DNA of 64,000 nt from Apostichopus japonicus. Lineage: Eukaryota > Echinodermata > Holothuroidea > Aspidochirotida > Stichopodidae. Position 1 is the first letter of the stretch. The number at the start of each line of letters is the position of its first letter. A model generated the notes under the pieces. It was not told where the DNA came from, searched no databases, and saw only the letters and a list, made by a program, of their open reading frames with translations. The stretch spans positions 9,964,359 through 10,028,358 of the forward strand of contig NC_092578.1 of NCBI RefSeq assembly GCF_037975245.1, given 5' to 3'. A program made the position numbers and the translations under genes. Positions 12,501 through 27,500 of the stretch are shown here, one piece after another.

Positions 12501-15500
12501 TATCAACTTAATTTAAAAAAAGAACTTTGATAAAATACATAAAACATCATCTTCATGAAAACTACCTGACAATAAAATTTGCAATAAAATAAAAATGACT
12601 GACCAGCTGAAGTGGTGGCTTTCTCGGTGGTTTCTGAAGTTGTCTGGGTAGTGGTAATTGTCTTAACTAAAAGAGAAAGAAAAGCGAGGAAACAATCACA
12701 GCTTGGCTATTGAAGTATGGAATCCTGACATGCTTTGCAGCATAGCTGAATATTATTATGTCAGCCATAGGCATATGGATTTATTTTAAAGACACAGCCT
12801 GACAGATAATGACATCACATGATGTATAGAAGTCCTGTGCCAAACCAGGTTCTATTTTCCATGTGCAAGACAGTCGCAACCCCCATCTTTAATACGGAAT
12901 CATGACCTCAAATGAGATCTCTTCCTAAAGGTAGAATGCAGAAACTTACCACATGCTTCAATTACTGCTCCTTCTTCTAGCAGTTCCTTGACGGCAGTTG
13001 GATCGTCACTATTTTCCACCAACAGTACAAGATCTGTTACCTTTCCACTTGGCAGGTTGTCCGAAAGTAGGTCTCCATTCTGAAGACGCATGGGCTCTTG
13101 GCTAGTACTGTCTAGTACTAGTTGGTATTCAGAAGAATCACTCTCCTTGAAGGCCAAGACAACACTGATACCATCTCCCAAGTCATCTGGCAAAGTCACA
13201 GACATTATCACCTCACTGATGTCTTCAAGTACAAACACATCAAAGGAATTTGGTTCAAGGCTGGTGTCAAGGTCTTCAAACAGCTCACTGGTGTCCTCCA
13301 AAGGTGTGAGGACAAAATCACCGATGCTCTCTTTGATGTTTACCTTTACGCAGACTGTCAGAAGGAAAACAAGTAATGAGAACTGAGCACCATCATATAA
13401 AAATGAACAAACAAGTTTGTCCTAATTCAATATCAATTCAATAAAATAGAAATATAATTTGATAAAAATGATGCAACAGTGATATGTATTGCTTTGAATA
13501 GTCCCTAACACTCAAATTCTAAAATGGAAATTCTGTGATACATGTCTTATCCACAGCACATACAAGAAACTAGACTGTTAGTAAATATGTAAATCCTAGT
13601 CATGTAAAGATTGATCTTGCTAGTTGCCTTTTATGAGAAATAAGATTTAAGGATATTACAACAGCACAAGTAACAATAACAATTCATGAGTGGTAATAAT
13701 AACACGCATCAATAAGATACTTAGAAATTGATTATTTGTTCATCATATATTTAATATATATCCTTATTTGGACAAGCAAAAAGCTTACTGCTCAATTTAA
13801 CTTACTTTCGGTAGTGGATGCAGGAGTAGTTGTTTCTTCTTCTTCTGTAGAAGTTTAAGAAAAAGTTCATTTCAGACTAAGGCAACAAGAATTGTTTTGT
13901 GCACTGTAGTTACTGCTGTGATATTTAATAAAGCAAGAGAAAGTGATAAACACACTAAATATACAAGAGCCTCCAATTTTAGTCCGGTGACTTGTTTAAC
14001 GCACAGGTAGCCTTCGATGTCAGTGGTCACCACAAAAGTTAGTAATGGAATGATTATGACGAAATAAAAACTAACAATTGCAACATATTTAATGTTCCAC
14101 TGACACTTACCTTCAGTAGTTGACTGAACTGTTGTTGTTTGTCCTTCTGTAGTTACTGCTGTGTAATATGATAAATTTTCAGACAGTATATATGATGAAG
14201 ACAAGAAACTACTATATACACAAAATATTTCGGCCTTAAACTGAAGTGTACAATGTTATTCATACTTAGGTTACCTATCATATCAGTGATGTAAGATAAC
14301 TACCACAAATCAAGTGATTGCAAGAAATGTAGCATCCAGAATTGACAGAGGCCCTTGTGGTATTATGTTTTTTCAACATTAATCCTGCGCTACAAACAGT
14401 TTAAGGAATTTACCTACAGATCACAAAAAATTGTGTTACATCCAATACTTTTGATATGAGATGCAATGGCCTTAAAGTCCAGACATTTTCAGCAGTATCA
14501 AGAAATGTTCATGCAGTTGAACCACCACGTTGACTTAACATATATATTGAGGGTAAATATCTGGTAGGCAATATAACAAAGAAGAATAGGTCTTGATACC
14601 TCAAGCTCCAGCAAGACTATAAATCAAATGATCAACATAATTTTAACTAACAACTTTGATGAAATATATTAAACATCATCTTCATGAAAACTACCTGACA
14701 ACAAAATTTGCAATAAAATAAAAATGACTGACCAGCTGAAGTGGTGGCTTTCTCGGTGGTTTCTGAAGTTGTCTGGGTAGTGGTAATTGTCTTAACTAAA
14801 AGAGAAAGAAAAGCGAGGAAACAATCACAGCTTGGCTATTGAAGTATGGAATCCTGACATGCTTTGCAGCATAGCTGAATATTATTATGTCAGCCATAGG
14901 CATATGGATTTATTTTAAAGACACAGCCTGACAGATAATGACATCACATGATGTATAGAAGTCCTGTGCCAAACCAGGTTCTATTTTCCATGTGCAAGAC
15001 AGTCGCAACCCCCATCTTTAATACGGAATCATATCAAGGAATTGGAATGACCTCAAATGAGATCTCTTCCTGAAGGTAGAATGCAGAAACTTACCACATG
15101 CTTCAATTACTGCTCCTTCTTCTAGCAGTTCCTTGACGGCAGTTGGATCGTCACTATTTTCCACCAACAGTACAAGATCTGTTACCTTTCCACTTGGCAG
15201 GTTGTCCGAAAGTAGGTCTCCATTCTGAAGACGGATGGGCTCTTGGCTAGTACTGTCTAGTACTAGTTGGTATTCAGAAGAATCACTCTCCTTGAAGGCC
15301 AAGACAACACTGATACCATCTCCCAAGTCATCTGGCAATGTCACAGACATTATCACCTCACTGATGTCTTCAAGTACAAACACATCAAAGGAATTTGGTT
15401 CAAGGCTGGTGTCAAGGTCTTCAAACAGCTCACTGGTGTCCTCCAAAGGTGTGAGGACAAAATCACCGATGCTCTCTTTGATGTTTACCTTTACGCAGAC

Positions 15501-18500
15501 TGTCAGAAGGAAACAAGTAATGAGAACTGAGCACCATCATATAAAAATGAACAAACAAGTTTGTCCTAATTCAATATCAATTCAATAAAATAGAAATATA
15601 ATTTGATAAAAATGATGCAACAGTGATATGTATTGCTTTGAATAGTCCCTAACACTCAAATTCTAAAATGGAAATTCTGTGATACATGTCTCATCCACTG
15701 GACATACAAGAAACTAGACTGTTAGTAAATATGTAAATCCTAGTCATGTAAAGATTGATATTGCTAGTTGCCTTTTATGAGAAATAAGATTTAAGGATAT
15801 TACAACAGCACAGGTAACAATAACAATTCATGAGTGGTAATAATAACACGCATCAATAAGATACTTGGAAATTGATTATTTGTTCATCATATATATATAT
15901 ATATATCCTTATTTGGACAAGCAAAAAGCTTACTGCTCAATTTAACTTACTTTCGGTAGTGGATGCAGGAGTAGTTGTTTCTTCTTCTTCTGTAGAAGTT
16001 TAAGGAAAAGATCATTTCAGACTAAGTCAACAAGAATTGTTTTGTGCACTGTAGTTACTGCTGTGATATTTAATAAAGCAAGAGAAAGTGATAAACACAC
16101 TAAATATACAAGAGCCCCAAATTTTAGTCCAGTTACTTGTTTAATGCACAGGTAGCCTTCGGTGTCAGTGGTCACCACAAAATTAAGTAATGGACTGGAT
16201 CTGACAAAATTAGAACTTACAATTCCAACATATTTAATGTTCCACTGACACTTACCTTCAGTAGTTGATCGAACTGTTGTTGTTTGTCCTTCTGTAGTTA
16301 CTGCTGTGTAATATGATACATTTTCAGAGAGTATATATGATGAAGACAAGAAAACTATCATATACACTACATATTTCAGCCTTAAACTGAAAGTGGAGTG
16401 TAAAATGTTATTCATACTTAGGTTACCTAGAATATCAGTGATGTAAGATAATTACCACAAATCAAGTTATTGTAAGAAATGCAGCATCCGGAATTGTCAG
16501 AGGCCCTTGTGGTATTATTTTTTTGCAACATTAATCCTGCACTACAAACAGTTTAAGGAATTTACCAACAGATCACAAGAAAATGTGTCACATCCAATAC
16601 TTTTGATATGAGATGCAATGGCCTAAACGTTCAGATACAGTGTCAGCAGTACTAAGAAATGCTTTTGTAGTGGGACCACTGCATTAACTCAATGCATATA
16701 TCGAGATTAAAGAGCTGGGGGGAAAATATAACAGAAAAAAATAATTCTTGATCAGTGTTCTCTCAAGACTTACCTTTAGTAGTTGACTGAGCAGTTGTTG
16801 TGCCTTCTCCTTCAGTAGTCACTGCTGTGATATTTAATAAATCAAGAAAAAAGTGATAAACACACTAAACATACACGAGCCTCAAATTTAAGTCCAGTGT
16901 CTTGTTTCATGCACAGCTAGCTTTCGATGTCAGTGGTCACCACAAAAGTTCGTATTGGAATGATTATGACAAATTAAATTTTATAATTGCAACATAATTA
17001 ATGTTCCACTAACACTTACCTTCAGTAGTTGACTGAACTGTTGTTGTTTGTCCTTCTGTAGTTACTGCTGTGTAATATGATAAATATTCAGACAATATAT
17101 ATAATTAAGACAGGAAAGGTTAAACATACACTAAAATATTTCAGCCTTAAACTGAAAATGGAGCGCTCAATGATATTGATACTAAGATTACCTGGTAGAT
17201 CATTGATGGAAGATATTTATGACGAATCAAGTAACGACAAGAAATGCGGCATAAAGAATCAACACAACGTATTGTGGTATTATGTCATTGTAATGTTTAA
17301 GGAATGTACCAACAGATCTCATAAAAGTGAATCCCACCCACACACTTTTAATATCAGATGCAATGGCCTAAACGTTTAGATACTTTCAGCAGCACTAAGG
17401 AATGTTTTGAAATGGAACCGCCACATTGACTCAACATATATATTGAGGGTAAAAATCCTGGGCAAAATATAACAAAACAAAATGAGTCTTGATCAGGCTA
17501 TAATCAAAACTTACCTTCAGTAGTTGAATGAGCAATTGTAGTGCTTTCTCCTTCAGTAGTCACTGCTGTGATATTTATTAAAGCAAGAGAAAGTGATAAA
17601 CACACTAAATAAATAAGAGCCTCAAATTTAAGTCCAGTAACTTGTTTCATGCACAGGTAGCCTTCAATGGCAGTGGTCACCACAAAAGTTAGATTATGAC
17701 AAAATCAAAAATAATAATTGCAACATATTTAATGTTCCAATAAAACTTACCTTCAGTAGTTGTCTGAACTGTTGTTGTATCCTTTTCTTGGGTTATTACT
17801 TTAGTGACATTGAAGAAGACAGACATATTATCAGCAAGATAAGTGTGACTGTTTGCAAACTTGCAACAGCCATTTTCTGGCTTGTAACAAAAATTCAAGT
17901 AATGCACTCCATACAAGGAAGAATGGAACAAATACTAAACAGTGCAAACTACATGAAATAGAGTAGTGATAACAATGTGTAATAAATTAATTGATTGTTG
18001 TCTTTTTATGAGAAAATAGATTACAGGATATAACAACAGAAAGGGAGAAAAACTGGCAGCCTCATCCATTAGACTAAGTGCTATTAAGTAGGTAAATTAG
18101 AAACCTCATAGTAAAAGAACTGAGACTGAGATATGTGAGATGACCTTTTGAGAAATAAGCTGATGAACAACATCATATCCAATAGAGAAAATGCTTCCAT
18201 GGAGGTAGTATTTACTATTCAGGAACTTTTCCAAAAAAAATCTTATTAAATGCTTCCTCTGTTAAACAGCAGTTACTGAACTAACGATTAAGAATGGGAA
18301 CATCAACACTATGTTCATGAACCTCTTTCATTACAGGTGATGAGAAACATTAAAAACTGTTCATCTTCCTTTTTTCTTAGGAAATTCAAAGCTACTAAAA
18401 TGAAGCAATGCTTGGATGAATAATTATTTGGTGTGATAAATACTTTTTTTGCAAAACACATGGCACATTAGAACGACACGACTGGATTTGAATGTTTCCT

Positions 18501-21500
18501 GCAATAAAACTTCCCAAGTCAATCTGTTTTCACTTCTATTTAATTTCTACTTCCAAAAAACAATGTGACACAGGTGAACATAATAATTCAGGGGAAAAAA
18601 GAAATAATAGGCAGTTGATTCACTTTTGAAAAGAGATCGTTCTTGGTAAACTGTTCTGGTTTTGTCTTGTACAACTTGTGCATGTCACCACCATTTAATG
18701 TTAAGACTTTATACAACAATGAGCCTTAACTAAACACAAATAATATATGGTATTTATGGTAATAATATATCGAGACATACACCGAAAAAAGGAAATGCAA
18801 AACTTCAGTTATTACACTAACCTTCAGTTATTGCAGTGGTTTGTAGATTTGGCCCCAATCCAGTGTCACCTTTATTTGGAAAAAAAGTGAATATAAAATG
18901 TTATTGGCATGATTCCATCACTTCTTTTACAATTTTGCAAAAGTACTTATAGATTAAGATATCCAGAAACAACCATTAGTTCAGAGACTTCATGTTAATT
19001 CAAGCTATAGCATGACAATAAATACAATTATCAACTTAATTTAAAAAAAGAACTTTGATAAAATACATAAAACATCATCTTCATGAAAACTACCTGACAA
19101 TAAAATTTGCAATAAAATAAAAATGACTGACCAGCTGAAGTGGTGGCTTTCTCGGTGGTTTCTGAAGTTGTCTGGGTAGTGGTAATTGTCTTAACTAAAA
19201 GAGAAAGAAAAGCGAGGAAACAATCACAGCTTGGCTATTGAAGTATGGAATCCTGACATGCTTTGCAGCATAGCTGAATATTATTATGTCAGCCATAGGC
19301 ATATGGATTTATTTTAAAGACACAGCCTGACAGATAATGACATCACATGATGTATAGAAGTCCTGTGCCAAACCAGGTTCTATTTTCCATGTGCAAGACA
19401 GTCGCAACCCCCATCTTTAATACGGAATCATGACCTCAAATGAGATCTCTTCCTAAAGGTAGAATGCAGAAACTTACCACATGCTTCAATTACTGCTCCT
19501 TCTTCTAGCAGTTCCTTGACGGCAGTTGGATCGTCACTATTTTCCACCAACAGTACAAGATCTGTTACCTTTCCACTTGGCAGGTTGTCCGAAAGTAGGT
19601 CTCCATTCTGAAGACGCATGGGCTCTTGGCTAGTACTGTCTAGTACTAGTTGGTATTCAGAAGAATCACTCTCCTTGAAGGCCAAGACAACACTGATACC
19701 ATCTCCCAAGTCATCTGGCAAAGTCACAGACATTATCACCTCACTGATGTCTTCAAGTACAAACACATCAAAGGAATTTGGTTCAAGGCTGGTGTCAAGG
19801 TCTTCAAACAGCTCACTGGTGTCCTCCAAAGGTGTGAGGACAAAATCACCGATGCTCTCTTTGATGTTTACCTTTACGCAGACTGTCAGAAGGAAAACAA
19901 GTAATGAGAACTGAGCACCATCATATAAAAATGAACAAACAAGTTTGTCCTAATTCAATATCAATTCAATAAAATAGAAATATAATTTGATAAAAATGAT
20001 GCAACAGTGATATGTATTGCTTTGAATAGTCCCTAACACTCAAATTCTAAAATGGAAATTCTGTGATACATGTCTTATCCACAGCACATACAAGAAACTA
20101 GACTGTTAGTAAATATGTAAATCCTAGTCATGTAAAGATTGATCTTGCTAGTTGCCTTTTATGAGAAATAAGATTTAAGGATATTACAACAGCACAAGTA
20201 ACAATAACAATTCATGAGTGGTAATAATAACACGCATCAATAAGATACTTAGAAATTGATTATTTGTTCATCATATATTTAATATATATCCTTATTTGGA
20301 CAAGCAAAAAGCTTACTGCTCAATTTAACTTACTTTCGGTAGTGGATGCAGGAGTAGTTGTTTCTTCTTCTTCTGTAGAAGTTTAAGAAAAAGTTCATTT
20401 CAGACTAAGGCAACAAGAATTGTTTTGTGCACTGTAGTTACTGCTGTGATATTTAATAAAGCAAGAGAAAGTGATAAACACACTAAATATACAAGAGCCT
20501 CCAATTTTAGTCCGGTGACTTGTTTAACGCACAGGTAGCCTTCGATGTCAGTGGTCACCACAAAAGTTAGTAATGGAATGATTATGACGAAATAAAAACT
20601 AACAATTGCAACATATTTAATGTTCCACTGACACTTACCTTCAGTAGTTGACTGAACTGTTGTTGTTTGTCCTTCTGTAGTTACTGCTGTGTAATATGAT
20701 AAATTTTCAGACAGTATATATGATGAAGACAAGAAACTACTATATACACAAAATATTTCGGCCTTAAACTGAAGTGTACAATGTTATTCATACTTAGGTT
20801 ACCTATCATATCAGTGATGTAAGATAACTACCACAAATCAAGTGATTGCAAGAAATGTAGCATCCAGAATTGACAGAGGCCCTTGTGGTATTATGTTTTT
20901 TCAACATTAATCCTGCGCTACAAACAGTTTAAGGAATTTACCTACAGATCACAAAAAATTGTGTTACATCCAATACTTTTGATATGAGATGCAATGGCCT
21001 TAAAGTCCAGACATTTTCAGCAGTATCAAGAAATGTTCATGCAGTTGAACCACCACATTGACTTAACATATATATTGAGGGTAAATATCTGGTAGGCAAT
21101 ATAACAAAGAAGAATAGGTCTTGATACCTCAAGCTCCAGCAAGACTATAAATCAAATGATCAACATAATTTTAACTAACAACTTTGATGAAATATATTAA
21201 ACATCATCTTCATGAAAACTACCTGACAATAAAATTTGCAATAAAATAAAAATGACTGACCAGCTGAAGTGGTGGCTTTCTCGGTGGTTTCTGAAGTTGT
21301 CTGGGTAGTGGTAATTGTCTTAACTAAAAGAGAAAGAAAAGCGAGGAAACAATCACAGCTTGGCTATTGAAGTATGGAATCCTGACATGCTTTGCAGCAT
21401 AGCTGAATATTATTATGTCAGCCATAGGCATATGGATTTATTTTAAAGACACAGCCTGACAGATAATGACATCACATGATGTATAGAAGTCCTGTGCCAA

Positions 21501-24500
21501 ACCAGGTTCTATTTTCCATGTGCAAGACAGTCGCAACCCCCATCTTTAATACGGAATCATATCAAGGAATTGGAATGACCTCAAATGAGATCTCTTCCTG
21601 AAGGTAGAATGCAGAAACTTACCACATGCTTCAATTACTGCTCCTTCTTCTAGCAGTTCCTTGACGGCAGTTGGATCGTCACTATTTTCCACCAACAGTA
21701 CAAGATCTGTTACCTTTCCACTTGGCAGGTTGTCCGAAAGTAGGTCTCCATTCTGAAGACGGATGGGCTCTTGGCTAGTACTGTCTAGTACTAGTTGGTA
21801 TTCAGAAGAATCACTCTCCTTGAAGGCCAAGACAACACTGATACCATCTCCCAAGTCATCTGGCAATGTCACAGACATTATCACCTCACTGATGTCTTCA
21901 AGTACAAACACATCAAAGGAATTTGGTTCAAGGCTGGTGTCAAGGTCTTCAAACAGCTCACTGGTGTCCTCCAAAGGTGTGAGGACAAAATCACCGATGC
22001 TCTCTTTGATGTTTACCTTTACGCAGACTGTCAGAAGGAAACAAGTAATGAGAACTGAGCACCATCATATAAAAATGAACAAACAAGTTTGTCCTAATTC
22101 AATATCAATTCAATAAAATAGAAATATAATTTGATAAAAATGATGCAACAGTGATATGTATTGCTTTGAATAGTCCCTAACACTCAAATTCTAAAATGGA
22201 AATTCTGTGATACATGTCTCATCCACTGGACATACAAGAAACTAGACTGTTAGTAAATATGTAAATCCTAGTCATGTAAAGATTGATATTGCTAGTTACC
22301 TTTTATGAGAAATAAGATTTAAGGATATTACAACAGCACAGGTAACAATAACAATTCATGAGTGGTAATAATAACACGCATCAATAAGATACTTGGAAAT
22401 TGATTATTTGTTCATCATATATATATATATATATCCTTATTTGGACAAGCAAAAAGCTTACTGCTCAATTTAACTTACTTTCGGTAGTGGATGCAGGAGT
22501 AGTTGTTTCTTCTTCTTCTGTAGAAGTTTAAGGAAAAGATCATTTCAGACTAAGTCAACAAGAATTGTTTTGTGCACTGTAGTTACTGCTGTGATATTTA
22601 ATAAAGCAAGAGAAAGTGATAAACACACTAAATATACAAGAGCCCCAAATTTTAGTCCAGTTACTTGTTTAATGCACAGGTAGCCTTCGGTGTCAGTGGT
22701 CACCACAAAATTAAGTAATGGACTGGATCTGACAAAATTAGAACTTACAATTCCAACATATTTAATGTTCCACTGACACTTACCTTCAGTAGTTGATCGA
22801 ACTGTTGTTGTTTGTCCTTCTGTAGTTACTGCTGTGTAATATGATACATTTTCAGAGAGTATATATGATGAAGACAAGAAAACTATCATATACACTACAT
22901 ATTTCAGCCTTAAACTGAAAGTGGAGTGTAAAATGTTATTCATACTTAGGTTACCTAGAATATCAGTGATGTAAGATAATTACCACAAATCAAGTTATTG
23001 TAAGAAATGCAGCATCCGGAATTGACAGAGGCCCTTGTGGTATTATGTTTTTGCAACATTAATCCTGCACTACAAACAGTTTAAGGAATTTACCAACAGA
23101 TCACAAGAAAATGTGTCACATCCAATACTTTTGATATGAGATGCAATGGCCTAAACGTTCAGATACAGTGTCAGCAGTACTAAGAAATGCTTTTGTAGTG
23201 GGACCACTGCATTAACTCAATGCATATATCGAGATTAAAGAGCTGGGGGGAAAATATAACAGAAAAAAATAATTCTTGATCAGTGTTCTCTCAAGACTTA
23301 CCTTTAGTAGTTGACTGAGCAGTTGTTGTGCCTTCTCCTTCAGTAGTCACTGCTGTGATATTTAATAAATCAAGAAAAAAGTGATAAACACACTAAACAT
23401 ACACGAGCCTCAAATTTAAGTCCAGTGTCTTGTTTCATGCACAGCTAGCTTTCGATGTCAGTGGTCACCACAAAAGTTCGTATTGGAATGATTATGACAA
23501 ATTAAATTTTATAATTGCAACATAATTAATGTTCCACTAACACTTACCTTCAGTAGTTGACTGAACTGTTGTTGTTTGTCCTTCTGTAGTTACTGCTGTG
23601 TAATATGATAAATATTCAGACAATATATATAATTAAGACAGGAAAGGTTAAACATACACTAAAATATTTCAGCCTTAAACTGAAAATGGAGCGCTCAATG
23701 ATATTGATACTAAGATTACCTGGTAGATCATTGATGGAAGATATTTATGACGAATCAAGTAACGACAAGAAATGCGGCATAAAGAATCAACACAACGTAT
23801 TGTGGTATTATGTCATTGTAATGTTTAAGGAATGTACCAACAGATCTCATAAAAGTGAATCCCACCCACACACTTTTAATATCAGATGCAATGGCCTAAA
23901 CGTTTAGATACTTTCAGCAGCACTAAGGAATGTTTTGAAATGGAACCGCCACATTGACTCAACATATATATTGAGGGTAAAAATCCTGGGCAAAATATAA
24001 CAAAACAAAATGAGTCTTGATCAGGCTATAATCAAAACTTACCTTCAGTAGTTGAATGAGCAATTGTAGTGCTTTCTCCTTCAGTAGTCACTGCTGTGAT
24101 ATTTATTAAAGCAAGAGAAAGTGATAAACACACTAAATAAATAAGAGCCTCAAATTTAAGTCCAGTAACTTGTTTCATGCACAGGTAGCCTTCAATGGCA
24201 GTGGTCACCACAAAAGTTAGATTATGACAAAATCAAAAATAATAATTGCAACATATTTAATGTTCCAATAAAACTTACCTTCAGTAGTTGTCTGAACTGT
24301 TGTTGTATCCTTTTCTTGGGTTATTACTTTAGTGACATTGAAGAAGACAGACATATTATCAGCAAGATAAGTGTGACTGTTTGCAAACTTGCAACAGCCA
24401 TTTTCTGGCTTGTAACAAAAATTCAAGTAATGCACTCCATACAAGGAAGAATGGAACAAATACTAAACAGTGCAAACTACATGAAATAGAGTAGTGATAA

Positions 24501-27500
24501 CAATGTGTAATAAATTAATTGATTGTTGTCTTTTTATGAGAAAATAGATTACAGGATATAACAACAGAAAGGGAGAAAAACTGGCAGCCTCATCCATTAG
24601 ACTAAGTGCTATTAAGTAGGTAAATTAGAAACCTCATAGTAAAAGAACTGAGACTGAGATATGTGAGATGACCTTTTGAGAAATAAGCTGATGAACAACA
24701 TCATATCCAATAGAGAAAATGCTTCCATGGAGGTAGTATTTACTATTCAGGAACTTTTCCAAAAAAAATCTTATTAAATGCTTCCTCTGTTAAACAGCAG
24801 TTACTGAACTAACGATTAAGAATGGGAACATCAACACTATGTTCATGAACCTCTTTCATTACAGGTGATGAGAAACATTAAAAACTGTTCATCTTCCTTT
24901 TTTCTTAGGAAATTCAAAGCTACTAAAATGAAGCAATGCTTGGATGAATAATTATTTGGTGTGATAAATACTTTTTTTGCAAAACACATGGCACATTAGA
25001 ACGACACGACTGGATTTGAATGTTTCCTGCAATAAAACTTCCCAAGTCAATCTGTTTTCACTTCTATTTAATTTCTACTTCCAAAAAACAATGTGACACA
25101 GGTGAACATAATAATTCAGGGGAAAAAAGAAATAATAGGCAGTTGATTCACTTTTGAAAAGAGATCGTTCTTGGTAAACTGTTCTGGTTTTGTCTTGTAC
25201 AACTTGTGCATGTCACCACCATTTAATGTTAAGACTTTATACAACAATGAGCCTTAACTAAACACAAATAATATATGGTATTTATGGTAATAATATATCG
25301 AGACATACACCGAAAAAAGGAAATGCAAAACTTCAGTTATTACACTAACCTTCAGTTATTGCAGTGGTTTGTAGATTTGGCCCCAATCCAGTGTCACCTT
25401 TATTTGGAAAAAAAGTGAATATAAAATGTTATTGGCATGATTCCATCACTTCTTTTACAATTTTGCAAAAGTACTTATAGATTAAGATATCCAGAAACAA
25501 CCATTAGTTCAGAGACTTCATGTTAATTCAAGCTATAGCATGACAATAAATACAATTATCAACTTAATTTAAAAAAAGAACTTTGATAAAATACATAAAA
25601 CATCATCTTCATGAAAACTACCTGACAATAAAATTTGCAATAAAATAAAAATGACTGACCAGCTGAAGTGGTGGCTTTCTCGGTGGTTTCTGAAGTTGTC
25701 TGGGTAGTGGTAATTGTCTTAACTAAAAGAGAAAGAAAAGCGAGGAAACAATCACAGCTTGGCTATTGAAGTATGGAATCCTGACATGCTTTGCAGCATA
25801 GCTGAATATTATTATGTCAGCCATAGGCATATGGATTTATTTTAAAGACACAGCCTGACAGATAATGACATCACATGATGTATAGAAGTCCTGTGCCAAA
25901 CCAGGTTCTATTTTCCATGTGCAAGACAGTCGCAACCCCCATCTTTAATACGGAATCATGACCTCAAATGAGATCTCTTCCTAAAGGTAGAATGCAGAAA
26001 CTTACCACATGCTTCAATTACTGCTCCTTCTTCTAGCAGTTCCTTGACGGCAGTTGGATCGTCACTATTTTCCACCAACAGTACAAGATCTGTTACCTTT
26101 CCACTTGGCAGGTTGTCCGAAAGTAGGTCTCCATTCTGAAGACGCATGGGCTCTTGGCTAGTACTGTCTAGTACTAGTTGGTATTCAGAAGAATCACTCT
26201 CCTTGAAGGCCAAGACAACACTGATACCATCTCCCAAGTCATCTGGCAAAGTCACAGACATTATCACCTCACTGATGTCTTCAAGTACAAACACATCAAA
26301 GGAATTTGGTTCAAGGCTGGTGTCAAGGTCTTCAAACAGCTCACTGGTGTCCTCCAAAGGTGTGAGGACAAAATCACCGATGCTCTCTTTGATGTTTACC
26401 TTTACGCAGACTGTCAGAAGGAAAACAAGTAATGAGAACTGAGCACCATCATATAAAAATGAACAAACAAGTTTGTCCTAATTCAATATCAATTCAATAA
26501 AATAGAAATATAATTTGATAAAAATGATGCAACAGTGATATGTATTGCTTTGAATAGTCCCTAACACTCAAATTCTAAAATGGAAATTCTGTGATACATG
26601 TCTTATCCACAGCACATACAAGAAACTAGACTGTTAGTAAATATGTAAATCCTAGTCATGTAAAGATTGATCTTGCTAGTTGCCTTTTATGAGAAATAAG
26701 ATTTAAGGATATTACAACAGCACAAGTAACAATAACAATTCATGAGTGGTAATAATAACACGCATCAATAAGATACTTAGAAATTGATTATTTGTTCATC
26801 ATATATTTAATATATATCCTTATTTGGACAAGCAAAAAGCTTACTGCTCAATTTAACTTACTTTCGGTAGTGGATGCAGGAGTAGTTGTTTCTTCTTCTT
26901 CTGTAGAAGTTTAAGAAAAAGTTCATTTCAGACTAAGGCAACAAGAATTGTTTTGTGCACTGTAGTTACTGCTGTGATATTTAATAAAGCAAGAGAAAGT
27001 GATAAACACACTAAATATACAAGAGCCTCCAATTTTAGTCCGGTGACTTGTTTAACGCACAGGTAGCCTTCGATGTCAGTGGTCACCACAAAAGTTAGTA
27101 ATGGAATGATTATGACGAAATAAAAACTAACAATTGCAACATATTTAATGTTCCACTGACACTTACCTTCAGTAGTTGACTGAACTGTTGTTGTTTGTCC
27201 TTCTGTAGTTACTGCTGTGTAATATGATAAATTTTCAGACAGTATATATGATGAAGACAAGAAACTACTATATACACAAAATATTTCGGCCTTAAACTGA
27301 AGTGTACAATGTTATTCATACTTAGGTTACCTATCATATCAGTGATGTAAGATAACTACCACAAATCAAGTGATTGCAAGAAATGTAGCATCCAGAATTG
27401 ACAGAGGCCCTTGTGGTATTATGTTTTTTCAACATTAATCCTGCGCTACAAACAGTTTAAGGAATTTACCTACAGATCACAAAAAATTGTGTTACATCCA

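Larger units (their letters stand above)
12950..26005 (-). repeat. Higher-order repeat: two 6528-bp units
   Basis: 12950-19477 and 19478-26005 are collinear at a fixed offset of 6528 bp through D exons, all microexons and introns. Only scattered single-base differences are seen, for example near 14528 versus 21056 and 15767 versus 22295. Each contains a short unit (2145 bp) and a long unit (4383 bp). The pattern continues partly past 26006. Confidence 0.9.

Noticed and set aside
13355-13400. Signal-peptide-like hydrophobic run (FSLLVFLLTVCV) just upstream of D exons
   Set aside because: It is the translation of the pyrimidine tract before the acceptor. No in-frame ATG precedes it in section A.
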